From Pyxicephalus adspersus (Eukaryota; Chordata; Amphibia; Anura; Pyxicephalidae): DNA of 64,000 nucleotides. A program made the position numbers and the translations under genes. The DNA is taken from the NCBI RefSeq assembly GCF_032062135.1, contig NC_092858.1, positions 166,297,473 to 166,361,472 of the forward strand, read 5' to 3'. Of this stretch, positions 45,501 to 57,755 are shown piece by piece. The notes beneath the pieces were generated by a model, which saw only the letters and a program-made list of their open reading frames with translations, was not told where the DNA came from and did not search any database. The first letter of the stretch is position 1. Each line of letters begins with the position of its first letter.

Positions 45501-46215
45501 TGAGCTCTGTCAGCAATCCAGTCTGTATGTAAGATGAATTCCTTTGTAAAACTACTACTGCACTTCAATTCTAAATGTAATGGCAGCTGTAGAGAACCTT
45601 ACTTAGTGATGCATGCTGGGATTTTTTTCTTTCTGTAGTATTTTCTTAAAAGCACAGTGAGCATGTTCTCACTCTGTTGTATGGCTAATCATACAAAATT
45701 TTAAAGTAGTTTCAGAGCTTTCCACCCTTGTCCCGCCCCCTCGCATTCTTGTTGGCTTAACACTATTATGTGCTGCCTATCTGGCCAGTAAGGATGCGCA
45801 AGAAAGTTTCAGCAATTTTTTTATTTATTCTCAGAGTTTTCCCCAACAAAATGGCCCAGTATTTGACTGTAATTAGTCCTTTTTGAGATTGTTGCAGCTT
45901 TGTGCAATTTCCTTTAGTAAGGTGCGCCTAAAACATGGGGCAGTACCTTTGTTTTAGAGACTTACAGAAAATCCTCACAGAAATCATACAGAGGCTGTCA
46001 TCCAGTTACGTGGCTGGTGTACTGAATAAAAAGGCTTCTCGAAATTCAGTAAAGGAATCATTATTGCGCTTGCATATGCACACCTCTACCTGCAAATAGA
46101 ACTTGTGAAACCTATTGCGAAAAATGTTGCTCGCAACACAAATGTATAGGAAACGGGGATCATAAAAATGCTGACCAAGAGTAATGTATTGCATATGCCT
46201 GTTAAACTGCCTGCC
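45501..46215. other. Intergenic, nothing recognised
   Basis: No exon or repeat family identified. Confidence 0.5.
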
Positions 46216-46226
46216 TGTTTTTATAT

Positions 46227-46270
<44 letters not shown>

Positions 46271-46301
46271 CAGGCGGGTAAATATATATATATATATATA
46301 T
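46216..46301. repeat. (AT)n microsatellite with inverted flanks
   Basis: Two long (AT)n blocks around AACAGGCGGG, with 'GCCTGTTTTTATATAT' on the left able to pair with the right side. Confidence 0.85.
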
Positions 46302-46473
46302 TTACAATTATTATTTAATCACCAACTTTGTGATATCCACATGTAGAAAAATTGTCATTAACTATATAATGTTCTGGCATCATTACGGTTCCAGGTCTTG
46401 TGCACTGTTTGTCCTTCTTCCCTCCCCACCTGGTTATGTGTGATTCAAGTGGGCTTGATGGCCAGAAATGACG

Positions 46474-47044
46474 TTAACCTCCCTAGCGGTAACCACGAGT
46501 GTCACTCGGGGTAGAAAAATGTTGCTAAAAGCGGTAACCCTGAGTCACACTCAGGGCAGGTAAACCTATGGAAGGTAATAGTAAATACAGCGCTTACCTG
46601 ATCCGCCGGCGTCCCGTGCCGTCTATCGCCCCGATCTCCATCTTCTTCTCTCTTCCTCCGGCCAGCTTCTGCATCCGATGAGTCACCGGGGAGTTCCCGG
46701 TGACGTCGGTGCGTGTGTACTTTGCCGGCGGGGCGGGAAATTCAAAATCCATTTGTATTGCATTCAATACAAAATAACTGTATTGAATGCAATACATTGG
46801 ATTTATATGTGTAAAAGCAGTACATTGTTTAAGAACATTTATTTTACAGTATATATATTAGTATGAGTATATTGTGTATTTTTTTAAAAATGTAATAACT
46901 TTTTTTAAATATATAGATTTTTTAATTTATATACTCATTTATACTCATACTATTATATTGTATTGTAAAATACATTTTCATGAAAACAATGTAGCGCTTT
47001 TAGACATATAAAACCAGAAATAAATGAACCGCTAGGGAGGTTAA
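46474..47044. mobile_element. piggyBac-type MITE, complete, TTAA ends
   Basis: Perfect 17-bp ends TTAACCTCCCTAGCGGT and their inverse ACCGCTAGGGAGGTTAA, 571 bp. The left part has inverted GAGTGTCACTC; the centre has the CAATACAAA double palindrome (46752-46797) and 'CGGTGACGTCGGTGCGTGTG'. Non-coding. Confidence 0.92.
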
Positions 47045-47280
47045 TATTATTAATTTTACACAGTATTTATATATTGCAAAAATAAAAGGCATCAGTGTAC
47101 AAAACTATAGTCATGGCACTAGCTGTCCTGCAAAGGGGCTCACAATCTAATGTCCCTACCTCAGTCATGTCTTTAATACAGTCTAAAGTCAATTTGGGGG
47201 GAAGCCAATTAACCTAACTGCATGTTTTTGGAATGTGGGAGGAAACCCATACAGAGACTAGGAAAGCCTACAAACGCCTT
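47045..47280 (-). mobile_element. SINE, inverted
   Basis: Reverse complement of the 29261 SINE: 'GGGGCTCACAATCTAATGTC', 'AAGCCAATTAACCTAACTGC', 'TGGGAGGAAACCCATACAG'. It starts directly at the TTAA of the preceding MITE. The head is incomplete. Confidence 0.75.
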
Positions 47281-47708
47281 AAGCTGCGTACACACTTCCA
47301 ATTTTTATCGTTGGAAATGAACGACGAACGATCGATTGGGCAAAAATCGTTCGTAAAAAAAGTAACCAACGACGCCGACGAACGAGGATAGTCGTTGGAA
47401 ATGAACGACCGGACCGGCGGATCGGATTGGACGACGATCGTTGACCATCTATCGTGTGTACGGTCGTTCAGTGATCGTCCATGGTCTGAGCATGCGCGGT
47501 GAACAAACGTTTGCTCACTTCCTGTGGTGCACGTCACTTCCTGTATCGTTCAAACGATCGCATCTATCGTGTGTACAATATCTGCGAACAATCGTGTCGT
47601 TATCTGTATGTACAGGATCCGTGCTATACGATCGTTCGCAGATATCGTGCAGGATCGTTCGTCGTTCGTTTACCAACGATAATAATTGGAAGTGTGTACG
47701 TAGCTTTA
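47281..47708. mobile_element. MITE, 'AAGCTGCGTACACACTTCC' family, full copy
   Basis: Terminal repeats AAGCTGCGTACACACTTCCA and, inverted, AAAGCTACGTACACACTTCC (about 35 bp, few mismatches). The inside is unusually rich in CGATCG/AACGA motifs. A partial copy is at 12985-13180. Superfamily uncertain (PIF/Harbinger or hAT). Open frames across it are chance. Confidence 0.85.
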
Positions 47709-48424
47709 CAGATGCCTTACTGACTGCAACAAAAAACTACCTTTCCTTTGAAGATCAGTTGTGCCAGTACTGCCTTGATAAGTTGATTGACCAAGAGTCC
47801 ATGTACCCAGGAATATCTTGTATGCACATGTATGTCTATGTATATCTTGTATGCCTAAGTTTAAATCCCAGAGGCCCTCCTCACCAAATTGTCTATAAGA
47901 ACAAAGACTAAAGTTAGTTTATCATGTAGGTGTGAGATGAGATAACAAAATTATGGTGATCATTGTGTGTAGATTCCCAAAGAGTCACATTTCACTTAAC
48001 CCTTTCATTTTTAAAAGCATTATAGTATGCATGATTGGTTGAATGTTCTTTTATACTGCCTACTGAATTATATGTATAAATAATACCATTTTCTTGAAAT
48101 AAATAAAAACACCAATTTTAGGTACACTGGTGTCTGTTCTTTCTATGATCATGTTATCAATTTGAATCCAACGGCTGACAAATATTTTAGAAATAGATTA
48201 AATTCCCCTTATGATATTTGGTGCCAAAACCCAGTACCTGCACTGGAGAAATCAGGACATCTCCTTGGCAGGTAAGCCTATTGTTTCATTACCGGGGTTT
48301 TTCCCCTGTTCTACACTGTCTGGTCAGGTGGGTTACTAGCTCCATCAATGCTATCAACAAGATTTGTTGTGTGGAGGATTCCAGAGACACCACGGCACCT
48401 TTGATATGCATGCTATTTCTATTT
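47709..48424. other. Intergenic, nothing recognised
   Basis: No exon or repeat identified. Confidence 0.5.
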
Positions 48425-48560
48425 TGAGCAATAACACACTACCATTTGGGGTGCCAGAAAAATAACACAGGACTAAGTATGGGTCCCTAAACAAAGACAA
48501 GCTATTTGGGGATCCTAGAACAATGACACACTGACATCTGGGGGCACTAGAACAATGACA
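48425..48560 (+). repeat. Degenerate tandem repeat, about 30-bp unit
   Basis: Units like 'CAATGACACACTGACATCTG' with 'GGGGCACTAGAA' recur four times with changes. Confidence 0.55.
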
Positions 48561-49785
48561 AAAAACATAGGGTTCATACTCACCTGTTCCTGTTCTGTCA
48601 TGGGCACCACCATCTTTTTCCTTCTTCTCTTCCTCCTGCCAGGCTCCAGTCCAGGACAACGTAACTCCCACACAGGCATGCAGGATTTATTTTAGTTTCG
48701 TCAGCCGCAGGGGAAGCCCAGATGTGCCATGTATAACACCAACCAATGCTGAGTTACGCAAGGGCAGCACAGCAAGTTTTTACAGTTGAGGGGGAACAAT
48801 CAGGCAGGTAAGATTGCTTATTGCATAATGGACATTGCGTGTCCCTTTCTGCAATAATGCTCTGATCAGGAATTTTTACAGTGAAACTTTAGTTCTTCTT
48901 TAAGCTGAAAACGCTGGCTAGAGTTCTGGACTATGGAAGCATTTCAGGAACAACCTGGGTGAAAATAAAATCCTTCCAGGACCTTTCTAGACAGTATCTT
49001 TTTCTTTGTTGCTATATATACAGTTTACTATTTAAGAAAAGAACCATGGACCTGTCTGGTAGACAATTTATAATATTTAAAATACTGTATTTAAAAAGTC
49101 AGGTCCGTTGTAAAATGATATATATATAAATATCTTACATTAATATTCTCAGCCCTTAGGTGGCGCCAGAATCTCCCTGTCATGTGCTTGCCAGGCCATC
49201 CTTTATCTGGTTTTTATAATTTAGCCTCTTTACTGAGCTACCCTTTAAATAATACACAACTGTATGAGTCATACCTCTTCTGCTGCAACTTCAATCTGCA
49301 GTCTGGATCAGAGAGATACAGTCTGAAATGTAACAGCCTTCTGTGTTCTCTCTATATTTTTTTCTCTCCCTCTCTCTTGACTCAATAATGCTTTGTGAAC
49401 CCTGTACCATGAGGGCCTGCCATGTTTTATGTATTTTTATAAAAATCTAACTTTTATATACATAGTAGAAGCAATAAAACACATAAAACATCAAGTTAAC
49501 AACAAATGAAATACAATTGATACTTAGCTACAAAATAGTTCATATTTATTCTTGCCAGAAATAAAAGCCTGAAATATTGTTTCAAGACTAATTGGTAATC
49601 TTCAGTCTGCCCACCTGACCAGTCGTCTTTTCTCCAAATTCTAGCTTCTAACATCCTTTGGCATTTTGGCTGAATACAGTTGCATTTGTCCAGCTGTACT
49701 ATTTCAATGTGTGAAATGTTCATTTGGTGCAGTTGTCCTTTGAATAAAAGAGGAATGTTTAAGTTTTTGCAGGTGGGTTGTGGCC
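48561..49785. other. Intergenic, nothing recognised
   Basis: No gene or repeat family identified with confidence. Confidence 0.45.
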
Positions 49786-50109
49786 AATAGGGATGAGTGA
49801 GGAGGCCTCTGACAGTCTTGCAAAATTTTCCTCAATCTTCCGATGGGTCAGCAAAATTTCAGCGAACGGATTTACCGATTTTTTTTTTTGCATGATGGAC
49901 AGCGTACAAAAAGCAGCATAAACTTTGGGACATTGAAAAAAGGTGGCGCTACATGTGAATTCAACCCATTAGCAACAGTTTCTGCCTTCAAAACAGCAGG
50001 AGACCTCATTGCTAGCTGGCATCATGACCTGGATGACGTGTTAGGGATGCCAGCCATAAAGTTGTGGACAAGTAGCGCGGTGACATTATGCAAAAGGATG
50101 GAGGACCAG

Positions 50110-50720
50110 TGACGGAGCGTGGGTCAGCAAGAGCAGTAGCAGTGTGTGGCCCCTGGTCAGCTATTGTCAGGGAGACCGCATTGGTAAGTGTCATGCAGAG
50201 CTGGGTGTAGTGCATCATCAATGCTACCCAGAAGTGTAGTAAACGGCATCTAAAGCTGAGTGTAGAGCATCGTCAATGCCACCCAGAAGTGTACAATTTT
50301 ACTGAATGGAGTACTGACAGGTGGCAGCAGCAGCAGGAGGAGGCGGTGGGCCCTGAGATGGAGCGTGGACCGCATTGGTAACTGGCATCCAGAGCTGGTT
50401 GTAGTGGGTCGTCAATGCCACCCAGAAGTGTACAATTTTACTGAATAGAGTACTGACAGGCGGCAGCAGCAGGAGGAGGTGGTGGGCCCTGAGACGGAGT
50501 GGGGAAAACATTGGTAACTGGCATGTAGAGCTGGGTGTAGTGCATCATCAATGCTACCCAGAAGTGTACAATTTTACTGAATGGAGTACTCACAGGAGGC
50601 AGCAGCAACAGGAGGAGGCGGTGGGCCCTGAGATGGAGTGGGGACCGCATTGGTAACTGGCATCTAAAGCTGGGTGTAGTCCATCGTCAATGCCACCCAA
50701 AAGTGTGTAATACAAATATC
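50110..50720 (+). repeat. Tandem repeat, about 138-bp unit, 4-5 copies
   Basis: 'ACTGAATGGAGTACTGACAG' recurs at 50301, 50440 and 50576 (spacing 139 and 136). Each unit has GGCAGCAGCAGGAGGAGG and GCTGGGTGTAGTGCATCATC. Related partial units precede them. Confidence 0.85.
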
Positions 50721-51562
50721 TGAAATTTGCGATTAAATGTAGAAGGGCCAGACCAAGATGTTTTTTACGCTAGCACTGTTGCTGTGGTCTGTGGTGCCGG
50801 AAGCGGTAGGAAGGTAGACGATATTGCTGGTTTGCATCATGAAGTGGATGACATAATACCAACCCTCAATGTTACAATACTTAGCTGAAAAATTAGGCAA
50901 AGGCAATGGTACCTATCAGTGTGGCAGTACTGGAGGTTTTCATCTGCAGTTTGTTGGCTTCCTGGAAGTAGCAGAAATGTAAAGTGTATTGCTAGCTGGC
51001 ACAATGGCAAACATGACATTGACGATGAATGCCACCCCTGGACGTTGCGATAACTTGCGGAAAAATTCACCCTGTCAGGCAGGCTCAGCTGACAGGGTGT
51101 TGGTGATAGGCAACCACAGACTCAGCACAGGAGCAGTGTGGGTTTACAGAGGCATATTGGTTGGCCAGTGAGTCCTTGTGTCAGTCAATCAGTGACATCT
51201 GCAGTGGGGGTATTATAGTTGTTAGTAACCCACCTTTCCTTCATTTCCTAAAAGGTGAGGTGATTGACATTTTCCGGTGACAGTTGTGATTGGTTGTTCG
51301 TGACCACTCCGCAAGGGGCACTGAACGTTCTTTCGAACAGAACACTGGATGCCAGGCACGAAAGAAGCTTGATTCCATAATGTGCCAATTACGGGCAGAT
51401 TTCAAAAATGTTGACTCAAAAATTAATAGCCTCACTACTGTCAGGACATGCATCCTCTTCATAACTGCTGTTGTCAACACCACCACCAGACAGAAAGGAG
51501 CCAATGTAATCATACACCATGTGCTTCATCTGTTCGCATTTTACTTGTTTGAGGTAGCCGCA

Positions 51563-54230
51563 TCAGGTTTTGCTAGGCAAACCCCCGCCTTGGCCTAGAC
51601 TTTTGAATGTGTGCAGCCTGCTGCCACTACTGCTGCTGCTGCCGCTACAGGGTGAAACGGTGGTGTGGTGATCCAGAAGGGTGGCAAGCCAGTAATAATT
51701 CCCAGTTTTTGATGCTGCAAATGCAGGGGTCCCTCTGTAGGCATTGCAACATGTGGACACACATATAAAAGAGGGGTTCCCTGGACTCATTCTCCTCCTG
51801 TGCCTCAGTAGGCGCCAAAACATCTTCGTCCTCATCACTCACCTACTCCTCCTTAAGCTGCAGCAGTTCCTGTTGTTCATCATAATCATCTTCATCTTCT
51901 TCTTGAAACTCCTGATGCTGGCCAGTGTTCCTTCTTGCTGCTCCTGATGCTTGCTGTGCACTATGGAGTGTAATGTCACCCTCATACGCCTCCCCCATTT
52001 CTTCCCCTCCTCTCCCATCTCCATTTTTCATCATGCCACGCAGGGTATTATCAAGCAGAAAGATGATAGGTATGACGTCGTTCCAGCCTGACCGCTCCCG
52101 ACTCACAACGTTTGTGGCCTGCTCAAAGGGGGCCAGTACCTTGCACAGCATCTCCATCTGCAGTCACTGGTAAAATATCTCAGTTGTGTGGCTGTACCAA
52201 GGGCGCCGCTGCCTCCATGCACCATGCTGACCAAGTAATTGCGGATGGCTAGCTTTTGCTCACAAAGACGCTGGAGCATGTGAAGTGTGGAGTTCCATCT
52301 AGTGTCACAAATGAGTCTATGCGGCGGCAGCCTCTGTTGGAGCTGGATCTTCCCAAGGGCCGTGGCGGCAGTAGGGGATCGGCGGACATGGCTGCAGATG
52401 GAGCGAGCCTGTCTCAGTAAGTCCTGCCGTCCTGGATACATGCAGAGGAACTTCTGCACCACCAGGTTCAGTGCGTGCGCAAAGCTGGGCACATGTGTTA
52501 TGCAGCCCATGTGCAGCGTGGCCACAAAGTTGGCCCCGTTGTCACACACTACGTTGCCTGTTGCGAGTCGGGAGGGCACCAGCCAAGCCTCAACCTCTCT
52601 GCGTAAAGCGACAAGAGTTCTCTGGCGGTGTGACTTTTCTCCCCCAAGGGCACCAGTTTCAGCACTGCCTGGCAACGTGTGTGCTTAAGGGAGCCGTAGT
52701 GGCATGCTCACTTAACCACAGTGTCCACAGTGCAGGAGGAGGAGGGAGAGGACTGGGGTGGCCCATGCTTTCCCACCACACCCCTTAGAGGGGGTACCAG
52801 GTGCTGTAATGCCTCTTGCAGACTACCGCCCACTGAGCTATGCATGGCCACCCAGTGAGCGGTGAAGGACAGGTAGCATCCCTATCTGTGCCTGGTTGTC
52901 CAGCTGTCCATGGTAATGGGGATTTTGCTAGACACCAAGAATGCCAATGCTCGGGAGAGGTTTTCCATTACATGTGCATTTAAACTGGGAACAGCTGTGC
53001 AGGGGAAGTAATGCCTGTTTGGTTTATTCCACTGCCGCTTGGCACAAGCCATCAGGTCACAGAAGGGAGCCGAGTCCACAATGCTATATGGTAGTGGGTA
53101 GCCAATAGTTTGGCTAGACGTGAACTGAGCTCAATGACTCTTTTGTTGGTTGGGCCCATAGCCTGATGCCTTGAGCAGAACTCCGGTAGAATGGGCTGAA
53201 GGGACTGTGAGCTAGGGGAGCTGAAGGGGTCACTGGAGTACCCATCTTGCTGTGACAAACGTCGCCTGGCACCACGAAACCTGCGGGCCAAAGCTGATAC
53301 TTCCTAGCAGCTGGAAGTCTGGATGGCACCAACCTCCTGAGATGTACTAGCAATGACTGTTGGAGTTGGAGAAGGAGTCAATGGAGGTGGAAGAAGAGAT
53401 GATGACCTGGTTGCACCCCGTTCTAGAGAACCCAGGTACTGCTCCCACTTTGGTTTGTAGTTCTTGCGCATGTGGGAAAGCAGGGATGTTGTACCAAAAT
53501 GTGATCCAGCCTGACCTCTGCGGATCTGCCTATGGCACAAGGTGCAGATTTCTAAGCACCCGTCATCGTCTTTCGGCGTGAAAAAGGGCCACACTGGAGA
53601 GATGCGTGCAACCACTCTGCTGTTCTTTTTCTTTACCTGCCTCTGCGTCTGCTGGGTGCCCTGCATCTGCTCCAGCTCTGTCTCCCCCATGGTCACATCA
53701 TCTCTGATTGTTCCCCTGCTTGTGCCCACTCGTCTGTCTCTTCTTTGGGACTCACGAGGCAGATTTGCAGCCCCTTCTATCCAAAGTCTGTGGCTGCTGC
53801 TGCTTTCTTTCCTCTACGTCTGTTTCGCAAATGCTGCTAGCCCTTACATGCACCCATGGTTCCCAGGTGACATCACGGTCATCTTCATCCTCATTTTCAT
53901 GTAAACCAACCTCTGCAAATGCAGCCACTGATCCAGAACCCCCGCCCAGCAAGTGCTGACCACACTCTCCAAAGGTCTCAAAGTCTGCCTCCTGCTCTGA
54001 AATTCGCAATGACAGATCCTCAAGTCATCGGGAGGTACAGGCACATTAGCCGTGCTAACTCCTGTCTTTGCTCCTGTCACGGCTGTGCTGGTTGCTGCTG
54101 CAGAAGGAGAATCTGCTGCACTTGAGGCCCCTGAGACCCAGCTCACAATACTTTCCACATGACGTGGCTGTATGATTGTATTCCACCCTTCCAATACATC
54201 TACCAGCGTACTAGAAGTCCACACGAATCT
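51563..54230 (-). pseudogene. hAT (ZBED-like) transposase, broken
   Basis: Reading from 54230 down, an acidic and serine-rich N-terminus (e.g. VGLHENEDEDDRDV) is followed by a BED-type zinc finger at 53304-53600 (SPVWPFFTPKDD, CTLCHRQIRRGQAGSHFGTT, LLSHMRKNY, where the usual last histidine is Y). Then come PITMDSWTTR at about 52890 and the RNase-H-like core: VVCDNGANFVATLH, HVPSFAHALNLVVQKFL, DTRWNSTLHMLQRLCEQKLA at 52200-52560. A weak LATLLD segment near 51700-51740 follows. Several stops and frameshifts separate the pieces. It is dead. Plus-strand frames here are antisense shadows. Confidence 0.82.
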
Positions 54231-54360
54231 CAGACCTGTTTGACAACTTGTGCTGCTGCCACTGCTGTCCTACAGTGCCGTCCCCCCCGGGAGTATGCCC
54301 CTGCTAGATGCGGCAGGTCACCCAACACCACACCTTCCCCTGCGTCTTCTGCTCATCTTT

Positions 54361-54710
54361 TACTTATTCGGGCAAAAATGCACCTGTACCAAACGGGCTT
54401 CTTTGGTAAATAGCAAGATATGTCAAACACTGAGATATCTGTATTTTTTTTTTATAGTAGGACAGACATTTTTCTGTACTAAACGTTCTTCTTTGGTAAA
54501 TAGCAAAAGGTATCAAAGATTGAAATATCTGTATTTTTTTAAGGTAGGACAGACAATTTTCTGTACCAAATGGGCTTCTTTAGTAAATAGCAAGAGGTAT
54601 CAAACACTGAAATACCTGTATTTTTTTTATAGTGGGATAGAAATTTTTCTGTACCAAATGGGCTTCTATGGTAAATAGCAAGAGGTATCAAAGACTGAAA
54701 TATCTGTAAT
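54361..54710 (+). repeat. Tandem repeat, 87-90 bp unit, 4 copies
   Basis: 'CTGTACCAAA.GGGCTTCTTT' starts units at 54384, 54474, 54561 and 54649. Each unit also carries GGTAAATAGCAAGAGGTATC and a T-run. The 142-codon frame over it is only the repeat read through. Confidence 0.9.
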
Positions 54711-54974
54711 GCTGCTCTGTCGCCCTCCCCCCCCTTAAAGATTAGAACAGTAGAGATCTTGTTCATGCATCAATCATTTTTTTGTCGTTGGAAAGGTTCA
54801 TGAAAGATTTTTTCCAACTACAATTATTGAATGTGTTTATCCAGCCTTAGTTCTGTAGTTTTCTACATTTAAAAAATATGTTTTGTATCAGAAACATGAT
54901 CCTAAAGAATAAAATTTGTTGTTAACCATTATTTGTTTTTTTAAACTTAAAATATATTTTTAAATTTTTAGGAC

Positions 54975-55097
54975 AGAGTCTTCTCCTCCTCCTGTGTCAC
55001 TGTCTGTATCTGTCTGTCATGTGCAACCCCTGTTTTTTGCACAGCGCTGAGTAATATGTTGGCGCTATATAAATACTGTTTAGTAATAATAATTTTG
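54975..55097 (+). repeat. SINE/LINE 3' tail
   Basis: 'CTCCTCCTCCTGTGTCACTG' and 'AGTAATATGTTGGCGCTATA', ending in TAATAATAAT. Near copy at 61594-61760. Confidence 0.75.
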
Positions 55098-55313
55098 AAT
55101 TTATGTTTGTTTTTGTAGTTCCAAATTTAAGAGATTGGGTGACGGGAGATTCTTGCTTTGAGCATCAAAGGTAATTTACTGGCAAGGGCATGATGTTGTA
55201 TCTTCATTTTGTGGCATAGCAGCAACCACTGGTTTTTACTTCTGAATGTATCATTGTGTCTCCTGCTAAATGTAGTTGATCTTTCTACCAACCACTACAT
55301 CAATGCATCATTG

Positions 55314-55515
55314 GGCCAGGTTTATTACAGCTATCAAAGACTAGAGAAAAGGGTCTATCATAGGAGAAAATGGGTGATCCAGCAAACCTGGAATACATTT
55401 CTTGAAAATAATTTGCTATTAGGAAAATGTTCTGAATCCTGGGCCAGATCCATTTAAGGTTTTCTGGATCACCCACATTTACCCATGATAGTCTATCTTC
55501 TCCAGTCCTCGTACG
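55314..55515. repeat. Foldback MITE, divergent copy
   Basis: 'GGGTGATCCAGCAAACCTGG' and inverted 'TTTTCTGGATCACCCACATT'. Arms are decayed at the ends. Confidence 0.7.
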
Positions 55516-55635
55516 TTAAGTGCTGGCACTGACATTTTCTATATATGCATAAGGAGATATTAGTTTTTTCCTTTCCTTACTCCTCCCAATTACATGATAT
55601 GAAAATGGGCACTGGGGTAAGCAGAGTCATGTGAT

Positions 55636-55937
55636 GGGGCAGCATGCTTAGTTTAGTGTTTAGCACTCTTGCCTTTGCAGCGCTAGGTTCATATGCATGG
55701 AGTTTGCAGGTTCTTTTAATGTTTGTGTGGGTTTCCTCCCACATCCAAAAAAACATGCAGTTAGGTTATTTGGCTTTGCAAAAAAAGAAAAATGTCCTTA
55801 GATTGTGGTAATGTCATATCACTATTGTCAGGACATTAGATTGTGAGTCCCTGATAAACAGTTAGTGACATGACTATGGACTTTGTACAGCGCTGTGTAA
55901 TATGTTGTTATATTGCTGTATAAATACTGTATAATAA
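55636..55937 (+). mobile_element. SINE copy
   Basis: 'AGCACTCTTGCCTTTGCAGC', 'GTGGGTTTCCTCCCACATCC', 'GACTTTGTACAGCGCTGTGT', tail 'TATTGCTGTATAAATACTG'. Confidence 0.8.
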
Positions 55938-56394
55938 TTATATGATCTTGCTGTTGCGACTTTTGTGTTTTAGACCACTGTACACATACAAAGAAATATT
56001 TTTTAATTTAACTTCTATTTAAGCAGCACCTCAGCCACTCAGCAGAGGTTGTGGTTTTAAGCCCCAGTAATTTATTTCTTGGAAAGGGAGCTTAGCAACA
56101 TGAGATTATGCCGGCTATGGAGCTTGCAATTGCTACACCCCCTGTGGCTTGTTTCCTCTCCCCTCCCCGTCGTTTTATTTTGGGCTTACTTACTTTAAAA
56201 GGTCCCGGGGGATGATGGAGCAGCATGTCCTTCAACCATCAGGGCACAACCCGTTGTTAACAAAAAGAATTGGCAGTTACATTTGAGGATAAAGTAAAAA
56301 ACAGACATTACTTACCTGTAATATTCAGCTAACATCTGCACTGTGGATTGCGAGTCCTAGAGAGAGCAGGAGGGCCAGGCAGTAATGTTTGCAC
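55938..56394. other. Intergenic, nothing recognised
   Basis: Short GC-rich patch near 56180-56260. No homology seen. Confidence 0.45.
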
Positions 56395-56655
56395 ATTCCA
56401 CCACTCTCGTCCCCTGATGGACGTTCCACCACTCTCATCCCCTGCTGGACGTTCCACCACTCTTCCACCACTCACAACCCCTGCTGGATGTTCCACTACT
56501 CTTGTCCCCTGCTGGACGTTCCACCACTCTCATCCCCTGCTGGACGTTCCACCACTCTCATCCCCTGCTGGACGTTCCACCCCTCTCGTCCCCTGATGAA
56601 CGTTCCACCACTCACAACCACTGCTGGAGGTTCCACCACTTTCGTCGCCTGCTGA
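56395..56655 (+). repeat. Minisatellite, 28-bp unit, about 9 copies
   Basis: The unit is GTTCCACCACTCTCATCCCC plus TGCTGGAC, with one longer variant unit at 56452. Because 28 is not a multiple of 3 and the unit lacks stops, all three plus frames stay open. This explains the overlapping PPLSSPAGRSTTL frames. Confidence 0.92.
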
Positions 56656-57339
56656 TCCATCATCAGGATCACATCTTTTATTTCCAGCTTCCCAATCTGT
56701 CTTAATCTTCAGGAATCACACATCTTCTCTGGTTCATCCTTTGACCAGATGCAATTTTGGTTGTGGCTTTTTTCATTGACACAGCCAAGTAAAAAACCCA
56801 CCCCCTTTACTTCTGCTGCAATGAAGGAATCACAAGGCACGACAAGAGGTCTCTTCATCTCCAGTCTCTGTCCCTATCACACAGAGCCTCCAGTAACTGT
56901 GATCCTTTGAAGACCACCTTGGAGCAGTTTTGCACAGGTGGGGCTGTACAAAGACAGCCGTGTAGATGAACGCTTTCCCGTTATGCTTCTGATGCACCAC
57001 AGGTACCTGAGGTGGAATCCTCAGATTTTTCTTCCACCCCTATCTATGATCTTGGTGGCTATGGAATATGGCAAATCTACATGGCCACAGTAGTTTGCTT
57101 AGCCTTGCAACTAGGGCTAATTTAGCAGGACCTGGATACGGTTTTAGGTCACATTAGCTGCAATGGAGGGTCTCTACCATTGTGGATATTGTTGAAAGTC
57201 ATTCTGCTACTGTTTTAAAATTGCAACACTTGGTCTAATCCCTGGTGGCCTGGTCTACGGACACTTGACCATTTCTAGTTACATTTCTTAATTAAAGCCG
57301 ACCTAAACTAAAATTTTTACCTTACATAAATAGGATAGA

Positions 57340-57755
57340 CGACACTTTTATGCAAGGTAAAAATGAACTGTCAGAACATATATAATGGCACCCGTCAGGG
57401 ATGTCTGTTATTGCCTCTATTATTTGCCTTATGCATAGAGCCATTGGCACAGACTATTAGGCAGCACCCAGATATTGAAGGGGTCAATGTCCGGTCAAAA
57501 TCATTCAAGACAGCCTTGTATGCAGACGATGTGCTACTTACCCTCACTAATCCATTAATTATGTCGCTCCCCTCTCTCCATATGATGTTAGATGAATATG
57601 GGAATTTGTCTGGATATAAGGTCAATCAAACAAAAACAGAAGCTTTACCGGGTAATTTGAATCAGGCACTTATTGATAGATTACAGGATAATTTCCCATA
57701 TCGCTGAAAACATGAAACCATTAAATATCTGGGAGTTCAATTAACCTATAAAGCA
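57340..57755 (+). pseudogene. L1-clade LINE RT fragment
   Basis: YNGTRQGCLLLPLLFALCIE, a catalytic ALYADDVLLTL, LSGYKVNQTKTEAL and, after a stop at 57705-57707, ETIKYLGVQLTYK. These are the RT motifs around YADD of L1. The continuation is cut by a MITE at about 57756. Confidence 0.82.

Larger units (their letters stand above)
49790..54360 (-). mobile_element. Decayed hAT transposon (approximate extent)
   Basis: Defined by the broken transposase at 51563-54230 and by downstream sequence with tandem repeats to about 49790, where TAGGGATGAGTGAGGAGG could be a hAT terminus. No matching inverted end or 8-bp duplication was found on the right, so the borders are tentative. Confidence 0.5.

Noticed and set aside
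47268..47911. Long arginine- and serine-rich frames in 47268-47911 and 12967-13275
   Set aside because: They read through copies of the same CGTT-rich MITE on either strand. The similarity is due to the repeat, not to a protein family.
50299..50650. Two similar 70-codon minus-strand frames (RLRAHHLLLLLPPVST and relatives)
   Set aside because: They are successive units of the 138-bp tandem repeat.
52287..53959. Plus-strand frames up to 142 codons over 52.3-54.7 kb
   Set aside because: They are antisense to the hAT transposase remnant or read through the 88-bp repeat.
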